Below are positions 34,686 to 47,580 of a stretch of 64,000 nt of DNA, one piece after another. The translations under genes and the position numbers were made by a program. This stretch comes from Phaffia rhodozyma. Taxonomy: Eukaryota; Basidiomycota; Tremellomycetes; Cystofilobasidiales; Mrakiaceae. The first letter of the stretch is position 1. Each line of letters begins with the position of its first letter. The notes below the pieces were generated by a model. It had not been told where the DNA came from. It ran no database searches and saw only the letters and a program-made list of their open reading frames with translations. The stretch covers positions 310,001 to 374,000 of the forward strand of contig JACGZH010000009.1 in assembly GCA_014706385.1 (NCBI GenBank). Reading direction: 5' to 3'.

Positions 34686-36406
34686 ATGGTCTTTATAGCG
34701 CTCGTAGGCTTAGATTTCTCGGGAAGAGATACAATTGCTACTTGGTTACAGACTCAGAAGGGCTTCCAAAGGATAGCCATCGATCAGGTATGTCGAAGGT
34801 TTGATCCATTTTCAGACGCTCCCCTATTTTTTAGACATCTATCTTACGACGTCGGTTGGATTGAACGTGTGTGCTGTCTCTCATCTGCAACTAGAACTAT
34901 CAAGGAAATACAGTGAGCTGCAGACGTCCACTATCAATTTCGGAACGCAAGGCTTACATCTGTTGATATTTGCCCTTCCCTCCGAGAGCCAACATCACTG
35001 TCTCCTCTGCCGGGCGAGTCATTCTCGAAGAATGTCTTAACGTTCTCAGATTCATGCTCACTCCTTAATACTGCCACAAAGACATGGAGGCAGAATGCGG
35101 TCACGACAGATCTTACGTCGGCCGTCGTGCTCCAAGAAGGATGGATCAAGAGACCTTGGTTCTTATTAGTTGGCGTGAAGAGCGGAACGATGGTCAGATT
35201 CGAGAGGTTTGTTCATTCTTCTGAGAATATATCGTCTGAGCTGAAGAGGCAGGATGGTCATCGTCAAGCGAAATGAATCAGCCGGCTGAAGATCCTGGTC
35301 TGCTTCTCATCTCTTCGCTTAACTTTAGAGCATCGAAAGTTGCCCATCGCTCGCCGATAAGTTTGGACCTTCCCTCGTTTATCACAGCTGACGATCTAAG
35401 CCTCTACGGTCATCCTACTACGTCGCTCTCTTCTTCCCTCGCGACATCACTCACTCTTCAGCCTACTCTTCAGGCGCCTGTGCAGGAACTGTTCGATCTA
35501 TCTGGGTTGACCATCGTCAACAACTATACGACGCTGGAAGATCTGTGGGCATATCTAGAAAAGATAGATTTAGAAGACGGAGAACGATTACGACCGGGTT
35601 GGGACAGGTACTTTATGGTATGGCCATCTCTCTTTTTCTTGGTTTCTGTCGTAGTTTTAAATGAGACCAACGCTTGTTTATTCGGCTATTCCCAAATCAG
35701 ACGTTAGCCTCTTTGGCTTCGCTTCGATCGAATTGCATGAAGAGACGAGTGGGGTGTATCCTTGTCCGTGCGTGTCTTCAGATGCCAATTCTGTCAATAT
35801 CATCTCGTGATCCTCTAATCTGTTCTTCCATCGGTCCACTTGTCTCTCTCTCTTTCTTTCTATATCGGTAGGCGACAAGCGTATTGTGTCTACAGGATAC
35901 AACGGCACACCTCGAGGGATGACAAATTGTAACCAGGGAGGATGCGCCCGGTGCAACAAAGGCGAAGAGCGAGGAGGAGCACGTACGTCCCTGTTTTGTG
36001 ACCTTTTCACTGCTCTTCTCTGATATCATTTTTTTTTCGTGTGCATACGATCCTTGGGTTTCATCTGGTATGAAAGTCAACATGTGTCTCTGTTTGCATG
36101 CCGAGGAAAATGCACTGATGGAAGCTGGAAGGGAGCGTGTCGGATCATCTTCGATCTTGTACTGCAACACGTTAGCCATTTCGCTTTTCCCTGTCTTTTC
36201 CCCTTTGTGTTCCCTTGGTCAAGTGTGATCTGACGATTTAAATTTGCCGGTATGCGTGCATGAACAGATGTCCGTGCTTGAATTGTGCGATCAAGATCGT
36301 CCAGTCTGGAGTGTCCGAAGTGGTGTATAATCTGGCGTACGCGATGGACGAAGTCAGCGCAAAGATCTTGAAAGAAGGAGGTGTCGTGTTGCGAAGATTG
36401 GGTTAA
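34686..36406 (+). CDS. DCD1: Deoxycytidylate (dCMP) deaminase
   Basis: Zinc enzyme turning dCMP into dUMP for dTTP synthesis, allosterically controlled by dCTP/dTTP. The N-terminal part MVFIALVGLDFSGRDTIATW and, after exons of poor resolution, TTDLTSAVVLQEGWIKRPWF, LLVGVKSGTMVRFERF match the kinase-like N-terminal region of fungal DCD1. Then LEDLWAYLEKIDLEDGERLR PGWDRYFM leads into the deaminase: STGYNGTPRGMTNCNQGGC, the zinc and catalytic motif CLHAEENALMEAG and the two zinc cysteines in CPCLNCAIKIVQSGVSEVVY. All catalytic residues (H, E, C, C) are present. It ends KILKEGGVVLRRLG. The P-loop-like GLDFSGRDT lacks the Lys expected of a working Walker A. At least six introns. Confidence 0.92.
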
Positions 36407-37100
36407 GCTCAGACCTAATAGAACGATCGTCAAGCATACAGCCGTTGTCGAGGCTATGAATCGACCAGATACCAGGATGGATGTGTTTGAGCGAGCCGAT
36501 GAAACCGACGCGTCTTGGTAAATTAGCGCGTATGACGCGTCGCATTCATCGAAAACCCGATAGAGGGGAGAGAAGAGAGAAGAGAGAAAAGAGAAAATAG
36601 AAAGAGGTGGAGGGATCCTTTGAGCGTCATCTCAAACAGTTCATGAAGGGTACTGCGATTGATCAAGAGACCCTTCTGACACTCGACACGACCACATAGA
36701 CAGAAACACTGCGATCTAAGAAATGCTCTCAGTGCATGCTAGTGAGCTTGCAGATAGAACAGGTATAGAAAGACAAAGAAAAGACACTAGGAAAATAATT
36801 AGAACAAGACTACACAAATCGTAATAACAAACTAGAAAATAAAACAAAGAAATCCTTGTTGTTTTGCCTCTTCTTGTTTACTCTTCGTCCCGCTAAACAA
36901 CAATTCTCTCTGCCTGCTTGGATTCACTCTTGAACTCATCCTCAAACACGCTCTTCTCGCTCTCTTCGTGTTCTCATCAGGAGGGTGTCTTGATGCGAGC
37001 GATCTGAAACGCATGCGAATCGTTCTCTTCTACTTATTCTTCTCCCGAACAGCTCTCTCGGTCCATCCGATCTTCTCTCGTCGTTCTCTCTAATCCGAAT
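36407..37100. other. Spacer between dCMP deaminase and zinc-finger gene
   Basis: 694 bases with both genes on the plus strand. GA-rich near 36560-36610, A-rich near 36770-36860, then a CT-rich leader (37020-37095). No supported gene. Confidence 0.5.
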
Positions 37101-40100
37101 ATGCCTCCTCGGACTCGATCATCTATTTCGCCTCTTCCTCCAAACTATCAGTCCGACTTAGCGACCTTCAAGCCCAGCCCATCCACACCCTCCATCCATC
37201 CTGCCCAGCCTCTTCTCTCAGCAGTTTCTATAGTTCGATCACCGACAAACCCATCGTTGATATCGTCGCCAACGGCAGCAGCAGTTTCCACTCAGATGAA
37301 AACATCAGTATCACCACCCATCTCTGGGTTTCTACATCCCACATCCGTTGCGTCTATCGGCAAACCCCGTTCATCAGGCTCGTCGAAATCCTCTTCGGCG
37401 ATATTTGGGTCGAAAAGCTCGAAACATTCAAAGCCAAAGATGTCTAGGAAACTATCGAAATCCAATATAGAACTCACCACCATCGAGAAGGGCGTCATGG
37501 TGGACGGGACCGAATTTGACCTTGAGTTTCGAATCGAAGAGGGCTCGGGCAGACAACTTGTCAGAGGTAAACAAGGAAGGTGGTTTGATTTCAATCCGAG
37601 TGCAGGCAAGGAAGGAGGAGAGTACGAATGTTTCGTTTGTGACAAGATATACACAGGGAAGCATGCCCGTGAGTCGTTCATCCCCTTTGGCTTGCTATCG
37701 TGCCACAACACATCGGACGGGCCAGAATACAGACGGGGTCTAATCATCAAGGAAAACCGGTATCTGCTCTCTTCTTCAAAACAATAGGCTCAATATGGAG
37801 ACGTCACTTATCAGACAAGCATAAAATTCCATTATCAGCACAACCTCGTAGAACCAGATGGGACAAAGGTATATGCCTCGCCTCTTACTCGATCGATTCG
37901 ACACGGCAAGAACATTTCTATTCATCAGCAATATTGACTTCTTGTTTTACTTGAACATACAGTTGACGATCGACGGCCCAAGACGGACGAAGAGAGGAGA
38001 GCAAGATCATTGGCTAGTAAGAGACGCTGGGCTAAACGGAAACGGTTGGTACAACTTTTGAAATTGCCATGCTTTCAAACTCATCATCTATTGACGACGA
38101 TGCTTCTCTTTTCAGTGCGGAGGCTCGTTCTAGATTACCGTCTGTCAAAGAAGGAGCAGCCCTCTCGTCCGACTTTGACTCCCAGGCATCGGGATCGGAC
38201 ATCGGCTATGATGAGTACGATTCTGACGAAACTTCTCGTGATCTTGCAGACGGCAATCTATCATACGACTATCCTCCGGCTTCTGGGGGTGAATATCCTA
38301 TTTCCTACGAGCAGAACTACCCTCGAGGACTTGGTAAGGGCAAAGGTCGAGGGGCCTCGCTCGATGCGCTAGGCGATGAAGTAGAGTTTCGAAGAAGTCA
38401 GACTTCGACGCGGACAGTGTTAACGGAGAAGAACTCGTTTGGAGGATCTCAGCAATCGTATCCTTATTCCAGCAACCACTCCCAACCTTACATATCTAGC
38501 CAGGATTGGAGTCCAAACCAAACAGGGTACTATCCTAATGGCGAAACATCCAACAGACCCGGTTCTGGTTTCCATCAAAACATATCTTATCCGGACTCAC
38601 ACGATTCTTCATGGCAACATCAAATTCCTCAACCAAACTATACGTCCCAACAACCCTCTTCAAACTTCTCACGAGATTCTATCGATCAGCAACAGCAACA
38701 GCAGCAGCAGCAGCAGCAACAACAACAACAGCAATATGCCCCTCAGCCTGTCTTCATTCAATCCTCCTCCTCGTCGCAGCAGCAGTCCTCATACGATCCA
38801 TCACTTCAAGTGTCTGACCATCAACAACTTCATCAACAAAGGGTGTGGCACAATCCTTCACCCGGCTTCGCTACGTTCTATCCCCATCATCCCGCGTTCC
38901 AAGCGACCTACGGACAGCCTCCTTCTCAGCCGAGCAACCCACCTCACCAAGTGACTCTATCGACCCACTATCACCAACCTCATCACACAGAACGACAGAT
39001 CAATGTAACATCCACAACATACCCATATTCACCCTATCCGCCTCCATCACGTATGAGTCCGCCGCCTTCTTCTGTCTTGTCCGCTCAGATATATCCATCT
39101 CCAGACAACACCTTCAACTATCACCATCCGCAGTCTTCTGACGAACAATCCTCTTCAACGAACATTTCACTTGTCCATCCTCATCCTCAACATTACGGAT
39201 CCCGTCTGACGGCACCCGCACCGATCATTCGTCAGAGTTCGGTACCACTCTTAGCGAAGGCGTTGGAATTTTCTGTCAAGACTGGAACGAATGGGTACGA
39301 CATGATAGTCAGACCTGCCTCGGCCGCAGCATCGCCCGAAAGACCATCGTACGCGTTTCGAACAACAGCGTCTGAATCCAATGACCTTGGCATCAGGAAT
39401 ACTGGAGGAGCAAACCCATGGGCAAATCCTCCTTCGGGAGGACCTTCAGACGTCGCAGGGTGGAGTTACAAAAGTTCATGGGCCGAGACGGGAGGTGTCG
39501 AAGATGGGGCGGCTGAATTGTTGTTACAGCTCAAGACAGGTAGCTCACCTGTGAAGTTTGACGAGTCGGCAGAAAGAACAGACAGGAACGGACACGCCCC
39601 GGACGGTATCGATAGAGAACAACGTAGAGACCGACATAGGGTTGACGGTCGAATGCGAGGGGATGAATTGCAAGAGAACGGAGATGAAGAACAGGATCTG
39701 CCATGGGGTCAAGCGTCCAAGAAACATCCATCCGAGTCGGACGAATCACTTCCTCCTTCTCAAAACATACATCGTCTGCACAACAACCCGTTCGCTTTGA
39801 AGAGATCAACATCTGGAGGATCTTTGGACCCTCAATCTCCATCGGTTCCGCCTGGTCGACCGTCTGTAGCCCGATCCAGATCGCTTTCACGTCATCCTCC
39901 AGAGCCTTTGACAGATGATATCCTTGCGCCCGTTCCTTCTTCCGGGAAGACCTCACATAGTACACCTCATCTATCCGGAGCCTACTCGCTTTCCCTTCGG
40001 CCCCAAGTAGGTAGTTGGGTGTTGCCGGTACCTGACTCGCCTGCATCCCAACCCCGGACCACACAAACATCTCACAGGCCGAGCAGACACCAGGATTTAT

Positions 40101-41329
40101 CATCTCCTGTCGGCCTTCCCCAAACATCACTGAATTCCAACAGAGAACTAGATCGCGCTGGTCCGGCCGAGCCGAGAGCTCCGTTTGGAGTGATCGGCAC
40201 TCCGACGCCCTCAATTCGGTCAACCAGTCTAGGCAGAGTCGTCGTTGTCAAGCCTGCGTGGTTGGATTCTAAGGACCTTGATGAAGAGGATCTGGATGGA
40301 CGACCGAGTGGAGCCAGGGAACGAGAACGTCTTGAGCCAGCAGGTGACAGTGATGCTGAAGGTGAAGATGAAGAGAATTCATCTGATCGTTCGGACGAGT
40401 TTCGGTTCCGGGGCTGTCTTTCCAGCCCGCCTCAGCCAGCCAGCAATGTTTCGACGCCCCGATCTCATAGAGTTAACACGCTGAAACGAAAGTTGGGCGA
40501 ACAGGTCGTTAAGGAACCCGTGTTTGCGCTACCTCAGGTACCTCCCAGAAGATCTATCACGGCAACCACACCGTTGATTCATTCTTTGGGTGGCTCCGTC
40601 ACACTACCCACTATATTCCCTACCCCTTACAAATCATCATCGTCCTCAACCACCCTGGTCTACACTCCATCGCTTTCGTCCACCAGGACGCCTTTCAGGC
40701 CCACACCAGGCTCAGCCAAGTCCTCGGTTAGGCTCGGTGGTCCGTCCTTGGCCGATTCGTCTTCCTCTCTCCGAGCGATGTCTTCGACATCAAAATCCAT
40801 TCCGTTCGGAACGTCGTCACCTCCTTCGGGCCATCAGTTTTCATCACCGCAATCACTTAGCTTGACAAGGTCTTTGGGTCTCGCACCTGCTACTCCTGCA
40901 GGATTTGGCACTTGGGACGTCGGTGCCGGGTTCGGGACTCCAGAGGAAGCAAACGGTGGTATCAGCGGCGGCGGCGGCCCTGGTATCAAGTTCAACGCAA
41001 CACCAGGGAGGGCAGGGGGTAGTGCCGGAGGAGGCTTGTTCCTGGAAAGTGGAAAGAAGCGAAGGGGAAGTTGGGCAGTAGGAAGGTCGATGTTAGCCAC
41101 AGTGGCTGCCGCTGGTGGGCGTACTGAGCTGGTATTTGGGGATGTGAAGACGAGCGAGATTAAGCCTGGGGAGAAGAGAGAGAGGAAGGAAGAAGATAGA
41201 GAAGAGTCGGATGGCGATGGTGAGCAGGAGGTGGCCGAACCCTCCCTCATAGGAAAGGCAAGGAAGAAAATGAGAGTAAGGATGAACGAAAACGACAGTG
41301 GTTTCTTTGAGACCCGCGATTCATCTTGA
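37101..41329 (+). CDS. Large Ser/Pro/Gln-rich protein with one C2H2-type zinc finger
   Basis: Four exons: 37101-37668, 37788-37868, 37963-38044 and 38116-41329, giving about 1,314 residues. Exon joints C|GC and CG|T keep one frame. Near residue 180 a zinc-finger is rebuilt across intron 1: YECFVCDKIYTGKHA and RSIWRRHLSDKHKIPL (C-x2-C-x13-H-x4-H spacing, BED/C2H2-like). It is followed by a very basic stretch DEERRARSLASKRRWAKRKR, a likely nuclear localisation or DNA-contact region. The remaining ~1,070 residues are low complexity: polyQ (38687-38734), Ser/Pro/His-rich parts, an acidic middle and a Gly-rich end (ISGGGGPGIKFNATPGRAGG). A transcription regulator is the natural guess; I recognise no known gene. 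The long single last exon in an otherwise intron-rich region is notable. Confidence 0.8.
38687..38734 (+). repeat. Polyglutamine (CAG/CAA) repeat, 16 codons
   Basis: Sixteen successive Gln codons, eight-plus CAG units interrupted by CAA, inside the zinc-finger protein. A second, shorter CAG cluster lies near 38775-38787. Confidence 0.92.
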
Positions 41330-42469
41330 GCAGTTGTGGAAAGCTTCGTCATTTTTTCTTTGTCTCTGTTCTTTTGCTGGCCTTTTATTTTGACAGATTG
41401 TATGTGTGTGCATGCCGAAGGGTTCTCTTCCCCACCGTCCTCCTCTACAGTCGGTAGTGTCATTTCAATATCTTTGTTCATTTCGTGCTCTTTCCGACTT
41501 TCAGGCTTGATGTTTATTTGTGTATGTTCTCTATACTAGCGAGATTCTTTATTCGGTTCAATTCCCTCCTTTGCGTTTTTCTCTCCTTCGTTCTTATACC
41601 TCTATCTCATACCTCTATTGGGATCATTTACCCTCCTCTTCGAATTTTTGTTCTTCTTGCGATTTATCCACTTGTAATCTAACTCGTTCTAGATCTGTGT
41701 TGTGCCAAGCGTTGAAAGTACCAGATGCGCGCAATCTATCATCTAACACAACTCTTCTGATGGGTCTTGATCGTCCAACAACTCCTTTATGATCAACCAT
41801 GAAACGAGACGATATCTGATTTGATGTCCATCGACCAAGATGGGTCCTGAAATGATCATTGATCTTGAAACGACGGAAACATGCAAGATGATGATAACAC
41901 TTATTAATATTGATGACTCAGTCGTTACTCCCACGAGATGTTGACGACACACCGATCTCGCTGTATTCAGTTCGCTCTCTTCGACCTCCTCCAAGTGACT
42001 GCCCACATCTCGTCAACATCATCGCATACGTGGGACCATAGAAACCTGACAAAGTATATATATTCCAGTTTCTTTGTGAGAGCATGGCGTTGCCCATCAT
42101 CTTTCCTTTGGACGTTCACTCTTCTGACGTTGGCCTTGACTCTCATCTCGATAGAAATCGGTCCGACTGTCTTTCCAGGACCCGAATCACAACGTCTGCA
42201 TCAAGTCGCCATTCAGGAATCTTCACCCCTTTCTATCGGTTCCCTTCTTCTCTTTCTCTCTTTCTCTCCTTCTCATCTTCTTCTTCGCTGTAAACTGGTC
42301 TTGTGGAAGTCTTCTTCTGATATAACTTCTCTGTATCAGGTAAATTCCGGCCTTGGTTTCTCAGAGCGAACAGAGTCGAGAAGCATCACTTGTCTAACCT
42401 ATCTAGAAACAGAACCCCTTGCTGAAGCCAATCTTGATCTGTTCATCTTGATCGTCTTTTAATATAGTC
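41330..42469. other. Spacer and probable leader before the AAA ATPase gene
   Basis: 1,140 bases. The first ~400 bases are T/CT-rich and look like the 3' end of the zinc-finger transcript. A 174-codon plus-strand ORF (41938-42462) ends seven bases before the AAA ATPase ATG; its composition is leader-like and shows no family signal. Short introns are possible in the leader (donor-like gtaaattccgg near 42339). Confidence 0.5.
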
Positions 42470-45400
42470 ATGCTACCCTGTCGTGTTTCCCGTCGGACGA
42501 TATTGGCCCAGATTCGATCGGGTCTTCCTAGTTCTAGGAGGTCCTTCTCCAGTTCACCTTTAGTGGCCTTCCCTCGGACGAACATCACCAAGTCTTCGAC
42601 TCCTTCGAAACCTAAGAACAATCCTTCTCGGCCATCAGCAAACTCAATCAAACGACTCCTCTCGATGACAAGCTCGATGGGCTTCTCACTCAGTAAAAGC
42701 CTTAGCTTGTCATTGAAAGGTTACAACCCTCATGTTTATGTGACAGCTCCTTCAAGCAGAACGCTTGAGGGCCGATATTCATCCGATCCAGATTTCATGC
42801 CGGAGTGCTACGCACCTGTTTCGGAGGATGAACCTTCGACGTTAAATCTACCAAAGGTGCCTAAACATATCAGTATCGCCTATGATGCGATTCCAACCCA
42901 TGCCAATCTCTCAGTTCTGAAAGCGGCCATCTTGGAGTCCATGTACTACGCTCAGCGAAACTCGGCTGATTCAGACGAAGGTCGGGTTGAGCCCGTTATA
43001 GGCTGTTATTGCCCGATCGATGGAGGCGGTTATGTAGTCACTGCAGCGGTGGAGGAGGTAGCTGCTCAGATAGAAGCTGAAGTCGTCTTCTTAGATGCCA
43101 TCGATTTGTGTTCAGAAGGTCATGGTGACGGTCTAGGAACAGGGATGGCTATCATGCCCTTGGATAGCAATCCGTTCAAACTAATGAGCGCTAGTCCGCC
43201 AGCTCCTCCTTCTTCAACGGCGTCGAGAGAGTCTCTGCATACAGAAATCGACTTGGATGCTTTCCGGTCGCACTTGGACGATGAAGAAAACGCGCTCTCA
43301 ACACAGGCGACTCGATTCGAACCAAGTATACCATCGTGTGATCCGGTGGGCGACTTGGGTGTTGCTTCAAGCGAGCTCACTTTTTCAAATTCTCGATCAC
43401 AGTCGACCGACATGATAGTATCTCCATCAAATTCCTTTTCTCCATATTCTGTGCTCGAGCTGCCTCAAGCAGTTCAGATGTTGTTCGAGTCTCTAGTCCG
43501 GTCTCAAGTTTCCAAACCGCCAAGTGTGGACTCAAAAGCATCTGCCAAGGAGCCAGTCAAGCCTCGAATTATATATATCCAAAACGCAGAAATTCTCAAG
43601 AACACGTATGATTTTGGAGGAACAAGAAATTCAAAAGATCAACGATCATCATGGTTCCATGCTCTGGCCGACGCCGTTCATTCTTTTAGAAACGATACCG
43701 CACCAGCTACGATCGTACTTGGCTTGGGTCCATCGGTGTTGAATTCTGCGCCAAGCAAACGACCTTCGAATCACTCCTGGCCGCAACTACCTGAGGAATT
43801 CAATGAATATCCACGAGAGACTCCGATCCAGCGGTTGAACATGTCACGCGATCAAATGACAAACGTCGTTCCGGAGGGAGAAGAAGAAGGGCTTCGAACA
43901 GCGGTCTTGCAGAAGAGAATGGAAAAGGTCACTATTGGAGCTTGGGGAGATCTGATTCCTGGTTTTGTCGACCCTTCCTCTTCAACTACTCCCTTGGCTC
44001 CAATTGAATTCCCGTTGTTTCCTGGGATGGACCGACTCCCGGAAGAAGGAGTTGCTTTTCGGATCAATCTCTCTGGGCTCGGTGGTCTGGGCGGCGACAG
44101 CCCTTTCTTCCCATCTGATGAGCGAGGCAGAAAGCTTGGTTCAAAAAAGGGCCGGGGGAAGTCTAAGCACGGGGTTTGGAGAGTTGTAAATGTCCTGCCA
44201 ACAAAAGTCAACCGTAAGAGAGAAACACACCAACGAGAAAGCATCCGTTTCAAAATTAACGAAATCCTCTTCAAGCTAGGCGCCGTCGCTTCGAAAGCGA
44301 ATCTCACGGGAAGTATCGAAGAGCTTCAGCCGATGGCCGATTTGTTCGCAAGTAAAGATTCTATTCAAGAAGAACTCATTCATACCCCTCACCATCTCTT
44401 CCAACCTCCGGCGCTGGCGTTTCAGGAACGAGCGGCGAATGCGGCAAAGTTCATAAATCGATTCATCAAACAGACCAAGCAAACGATAATTCCTTGGGAC
44501 AACGTCGTTGCTTACTCGGGCATCGCCGCTGGAGCGTCTATCGATCACAAGTCTCTCAAGCGCCAACCGCCAACCAAGCCCACTTCATCCAAACGATCTG
44601 AGTCTAGTTCCTCTACTCGATCATCCATCGAAGATCGACTTTCGCTCAATGAGTTGACATACGGATGGAAGGATGTTCTAAAAGCGGTAATCGCTCGCTC
44701 AGATCACCAGGGGCAAGCGGAAGCCTTCCGAGAATTTATGCACAAGGTTGCTGCTCACCAGACATCCAGCCTCGATGAGTATCTCTACTATTTTCCTACA
44801 GGGAAAGAGGCATCACCTCAATACGGGATCAAAGAGGTTACGGATAACGCTATCGAAAACGAGACTCGACATGGAAGCGCCAGGCCAGTCAAAGAGGTTG
44901 AAGAAAATGTCGATGCATCAGTAAAAGGATCCAAGACAAACCCAAAGCTACCTGTGGAGGGATTAAGAGAAGTGAAAGATGCAAAGGACGGAAAGGATTA
45001 TGTGATCGAAGCACTGAAGAGGGACTCATCTCTAAACAAGTATGAGAAGAGAATCTTGCCAACAATTGTTGACCCAAAATTGGTGAAAGAAACGTTTGAC
45101 GATGTGCATCTGCCAGAAAAAACAATCGATGCTATAAGGTTCGTACTTCTTCCATGTCCTGGTCTTGCATCGATCATCATATCTTCGAGACTAACCCGAT
45201 GTAAATTTGCCTTTTATTGTCTGCCGTAGGAGTGTAGTCTCCTTACCTCTTCTCTTCCCGGAAGCGTTTAGCACTGGAAGTTAGTCAATGAAGGTTTTCT
45301 TTATTATCAAGTCAACATAAAGCTGGGATATCGAGGAAATACTGACTCGATTTACGCTGTTTCTCTTGATTGTTTCTCAGTTTTGAAAAATCATTCATCA

Positions 45401-47374
45401 TCAGGAGCTCTATTATTCGGCCCGCCTGGAACTGGAAAGACTCTACTTGTTAGAGCTTTGGCAAAAGCAAGTGGAGCGCGAATGATGTCCATTCAACCAT
45501 CTGATGTGATGGTATGTCTCTCTTCCTTCTCATGATCTATTGTATCGAGCTAATTTCGTTCGTGCTATTCAGGATATGTATGTCGGAGAAGCCGAAAGTG
45601 AGTGTCTACCTCTCAACCTTAAATGTTAACATTCAGAACGGGCTGACCAATACGTGTTCCTGTGCTCATCAGAGCTGGTCAAGGCTGTCTTCACAGTCGC
45701 TCGAAAATTGTCTCCCTGCATCGTATTCATCGATGGTTGGTGCCATTCTCTTCTGTTGGATCAATGTACGTTCTTCTGACTGGGACGCTAAACTTATCAT
45801 TGAATTTGAAATGGTTATCACAGAATTGGATGCACTTTTCCAGGTATGTTTTTTGTTCATCTACTGTGCTGTTCACCGTACGGCTTTAAGTTGAAGAACT
45901 TCACGATGGTTTATCTAAATTTTAGACTCGAACTGGATCGGCAGGCACTGGTGACAACTCGAGACGTCAAGTATTAACTGAGTTTATGCAGGAGATGGAT
46001 GGACTTTCCTCCGCTGTAAGTTTCATCTTAAATTGATGTCTTACTAGCTATTACTGAAAGAATTATTGATCTGTTGGACCTATCAAACAGTCCTTGAACA
46101 AAGACACAAGACTGGTGGTGATTGGCGCCACCAACCGGTAAGCTGATCAATCCGATTTGTGAAGATATCTCCCCATACCGTTTACTAATATGTCATGATA
46201 AATGTCATTGTTTCCTCAAATGAAGACCTCAAGATTTGGACGAAGCAGGTGCGTAGATAGGGATTGTAAACGATATCACTGAATATAATGGGCTACGGTG
46301 TTGACCAATCTTATTTATCTATGATTAAGTCCTTCGACGACTTCCTCGGCGGTTGCTCATTGACCTTCCCGGACTGAAGGAACGAGAAGGTGAGCTAGAA
46401 TCTGTTGTTGCATCATAGATTGTCGACACTGAACAGTGGTTATGTTTCATGATAAGCCATCCTCAAAATTCTTTGCAAAACAGAAGAGCTGGCACCTGAC
46501 GTAGATCTTGCGAAGTTAGCTAAGGACACTGACACCTATTCGGGTAGTGATCTGAAACGTTTGTCTCTTGACTTTTAAACCTGAAGTAAAGTAACCTTCA
46601 AGTAACTTATTCGGGTTTATTCATCAATCTCTTAGACCTCTGTGTGATGGCTGCTCAAGAAGCGGTTAAAGAGCTTTACGTTTTGCCATGGGCCAAACCT
46701 CAAAACGCCAACGAAGGTTCTGCCAAGAATGAATCTGGATTGACCTCAAACTCGACGGCCTCCGATAGCTCATCAAGCGTAACGAATACTCCAAAGCTTT
46801 CTACATCAGAGACTTCTTCCGGCACCTCAACATCTTCGATCAGTTCTAAGCCTGAGAATCAAGCTAGTCAATGCTCTTTAGATCCATCTGACCAGGAGAC
46901 TCCGCTGGTGACTACCGAAGGGTCACCGGAAGACGTTCTCCGACAGAAGGAGATACCGACCTGGAAGAACCCACCAAAAGAGGATTTAGAGGGGTTGAAG
47001 GTTCTACCGAAAGACTCAGGATCAAGGATGTCGACGACGGCGACGAAAGAAGGCAAAACTGCGAAAAAGGAAATCAAGAAGAGGGTCCTTATGGCTCGGC
47101 ATTTTGAGTATGCATTAAAAAACACGTCAAGTTCTGGTTCGGAGGAGATGGGATCTCTGCCTCAGCTCAGGAAGGTTCGTACCACTCTTGTCAAAATTGT
47201 GCATGGTTTCCACCTTTACAATTATCGAAAACTGATCTTAATCGATTTGTTCTCTCAATGACTGAATCGCAGTGGAACGAAGAGTTCGGGGAAGCAGGTA
47301 CCAAGAAGAATAAGAAGAGTGGGTTCGGTAAAGGATTTGGTTTTGGAGAAAAGACCCCAAAAGAAAGTGAATGA
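42470..47374 (+). CDS. Mitochondrial-type AAA ATPase with degenerate N-terminal AAA-like region
   Basis: A large AAA protein of about 1,200 residues. The first exon (42470-45139) encodes ~890 residues and is followed by about ten short exons. The start [20 protein letters not shown] with RRSFSSSP is a mitochondrial presequence. The C-terminal AAA domain is complete: [20 protein letters not shown] (Walker A), [32 protein letters not shown] (Walker B, split by an intron), [18 protein letters not shown] (sensor 1 and Arg finger), [30 protein letters not shown]. It belongs to the Msp1/spastin-like (meiotic) clade, which extracts membrane proteins or severs fibres. The N-terminal half also carries a pattern like an AAA core without catalytic residues ([35 protein letters not shown]). 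Microexons of 25 (45573-45597) and 23 bases encode MYVGEAE and PQDLDEA. Confidence 0.86.
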
Positions 47375-47580
47375 AGGGGTTGTCGACAGTTGTTCATGTC
47401 GACATAGCTTCATGTCAATGCTTTGCGGGCTTTCTTTGTATAGATGTACTGTTTATGTAGACCAACAAAATACACCTCAGTTTCTCATAGTTGAAGGAAT
47501 ACTGAATAATCGTTGACGATGAAATACATTCTTAAACATGTGAAGTTTGGTGGAACCTAGAACATGAATCAACTGTAACA

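Noticed and set aside
39531..40223. 230-codon minus-strand ORF
   Set aside because: Antisense to the single long exon of the zinc-finger protein, whose plus-strand frame is open for 1,086 codons.
40834..41481. 215-codon minus-strand ORF
   Set aside because: Antisense to the Gly-rich end of the zinc-finger protein; Pro/Leu/Ser-rich by base composition only.
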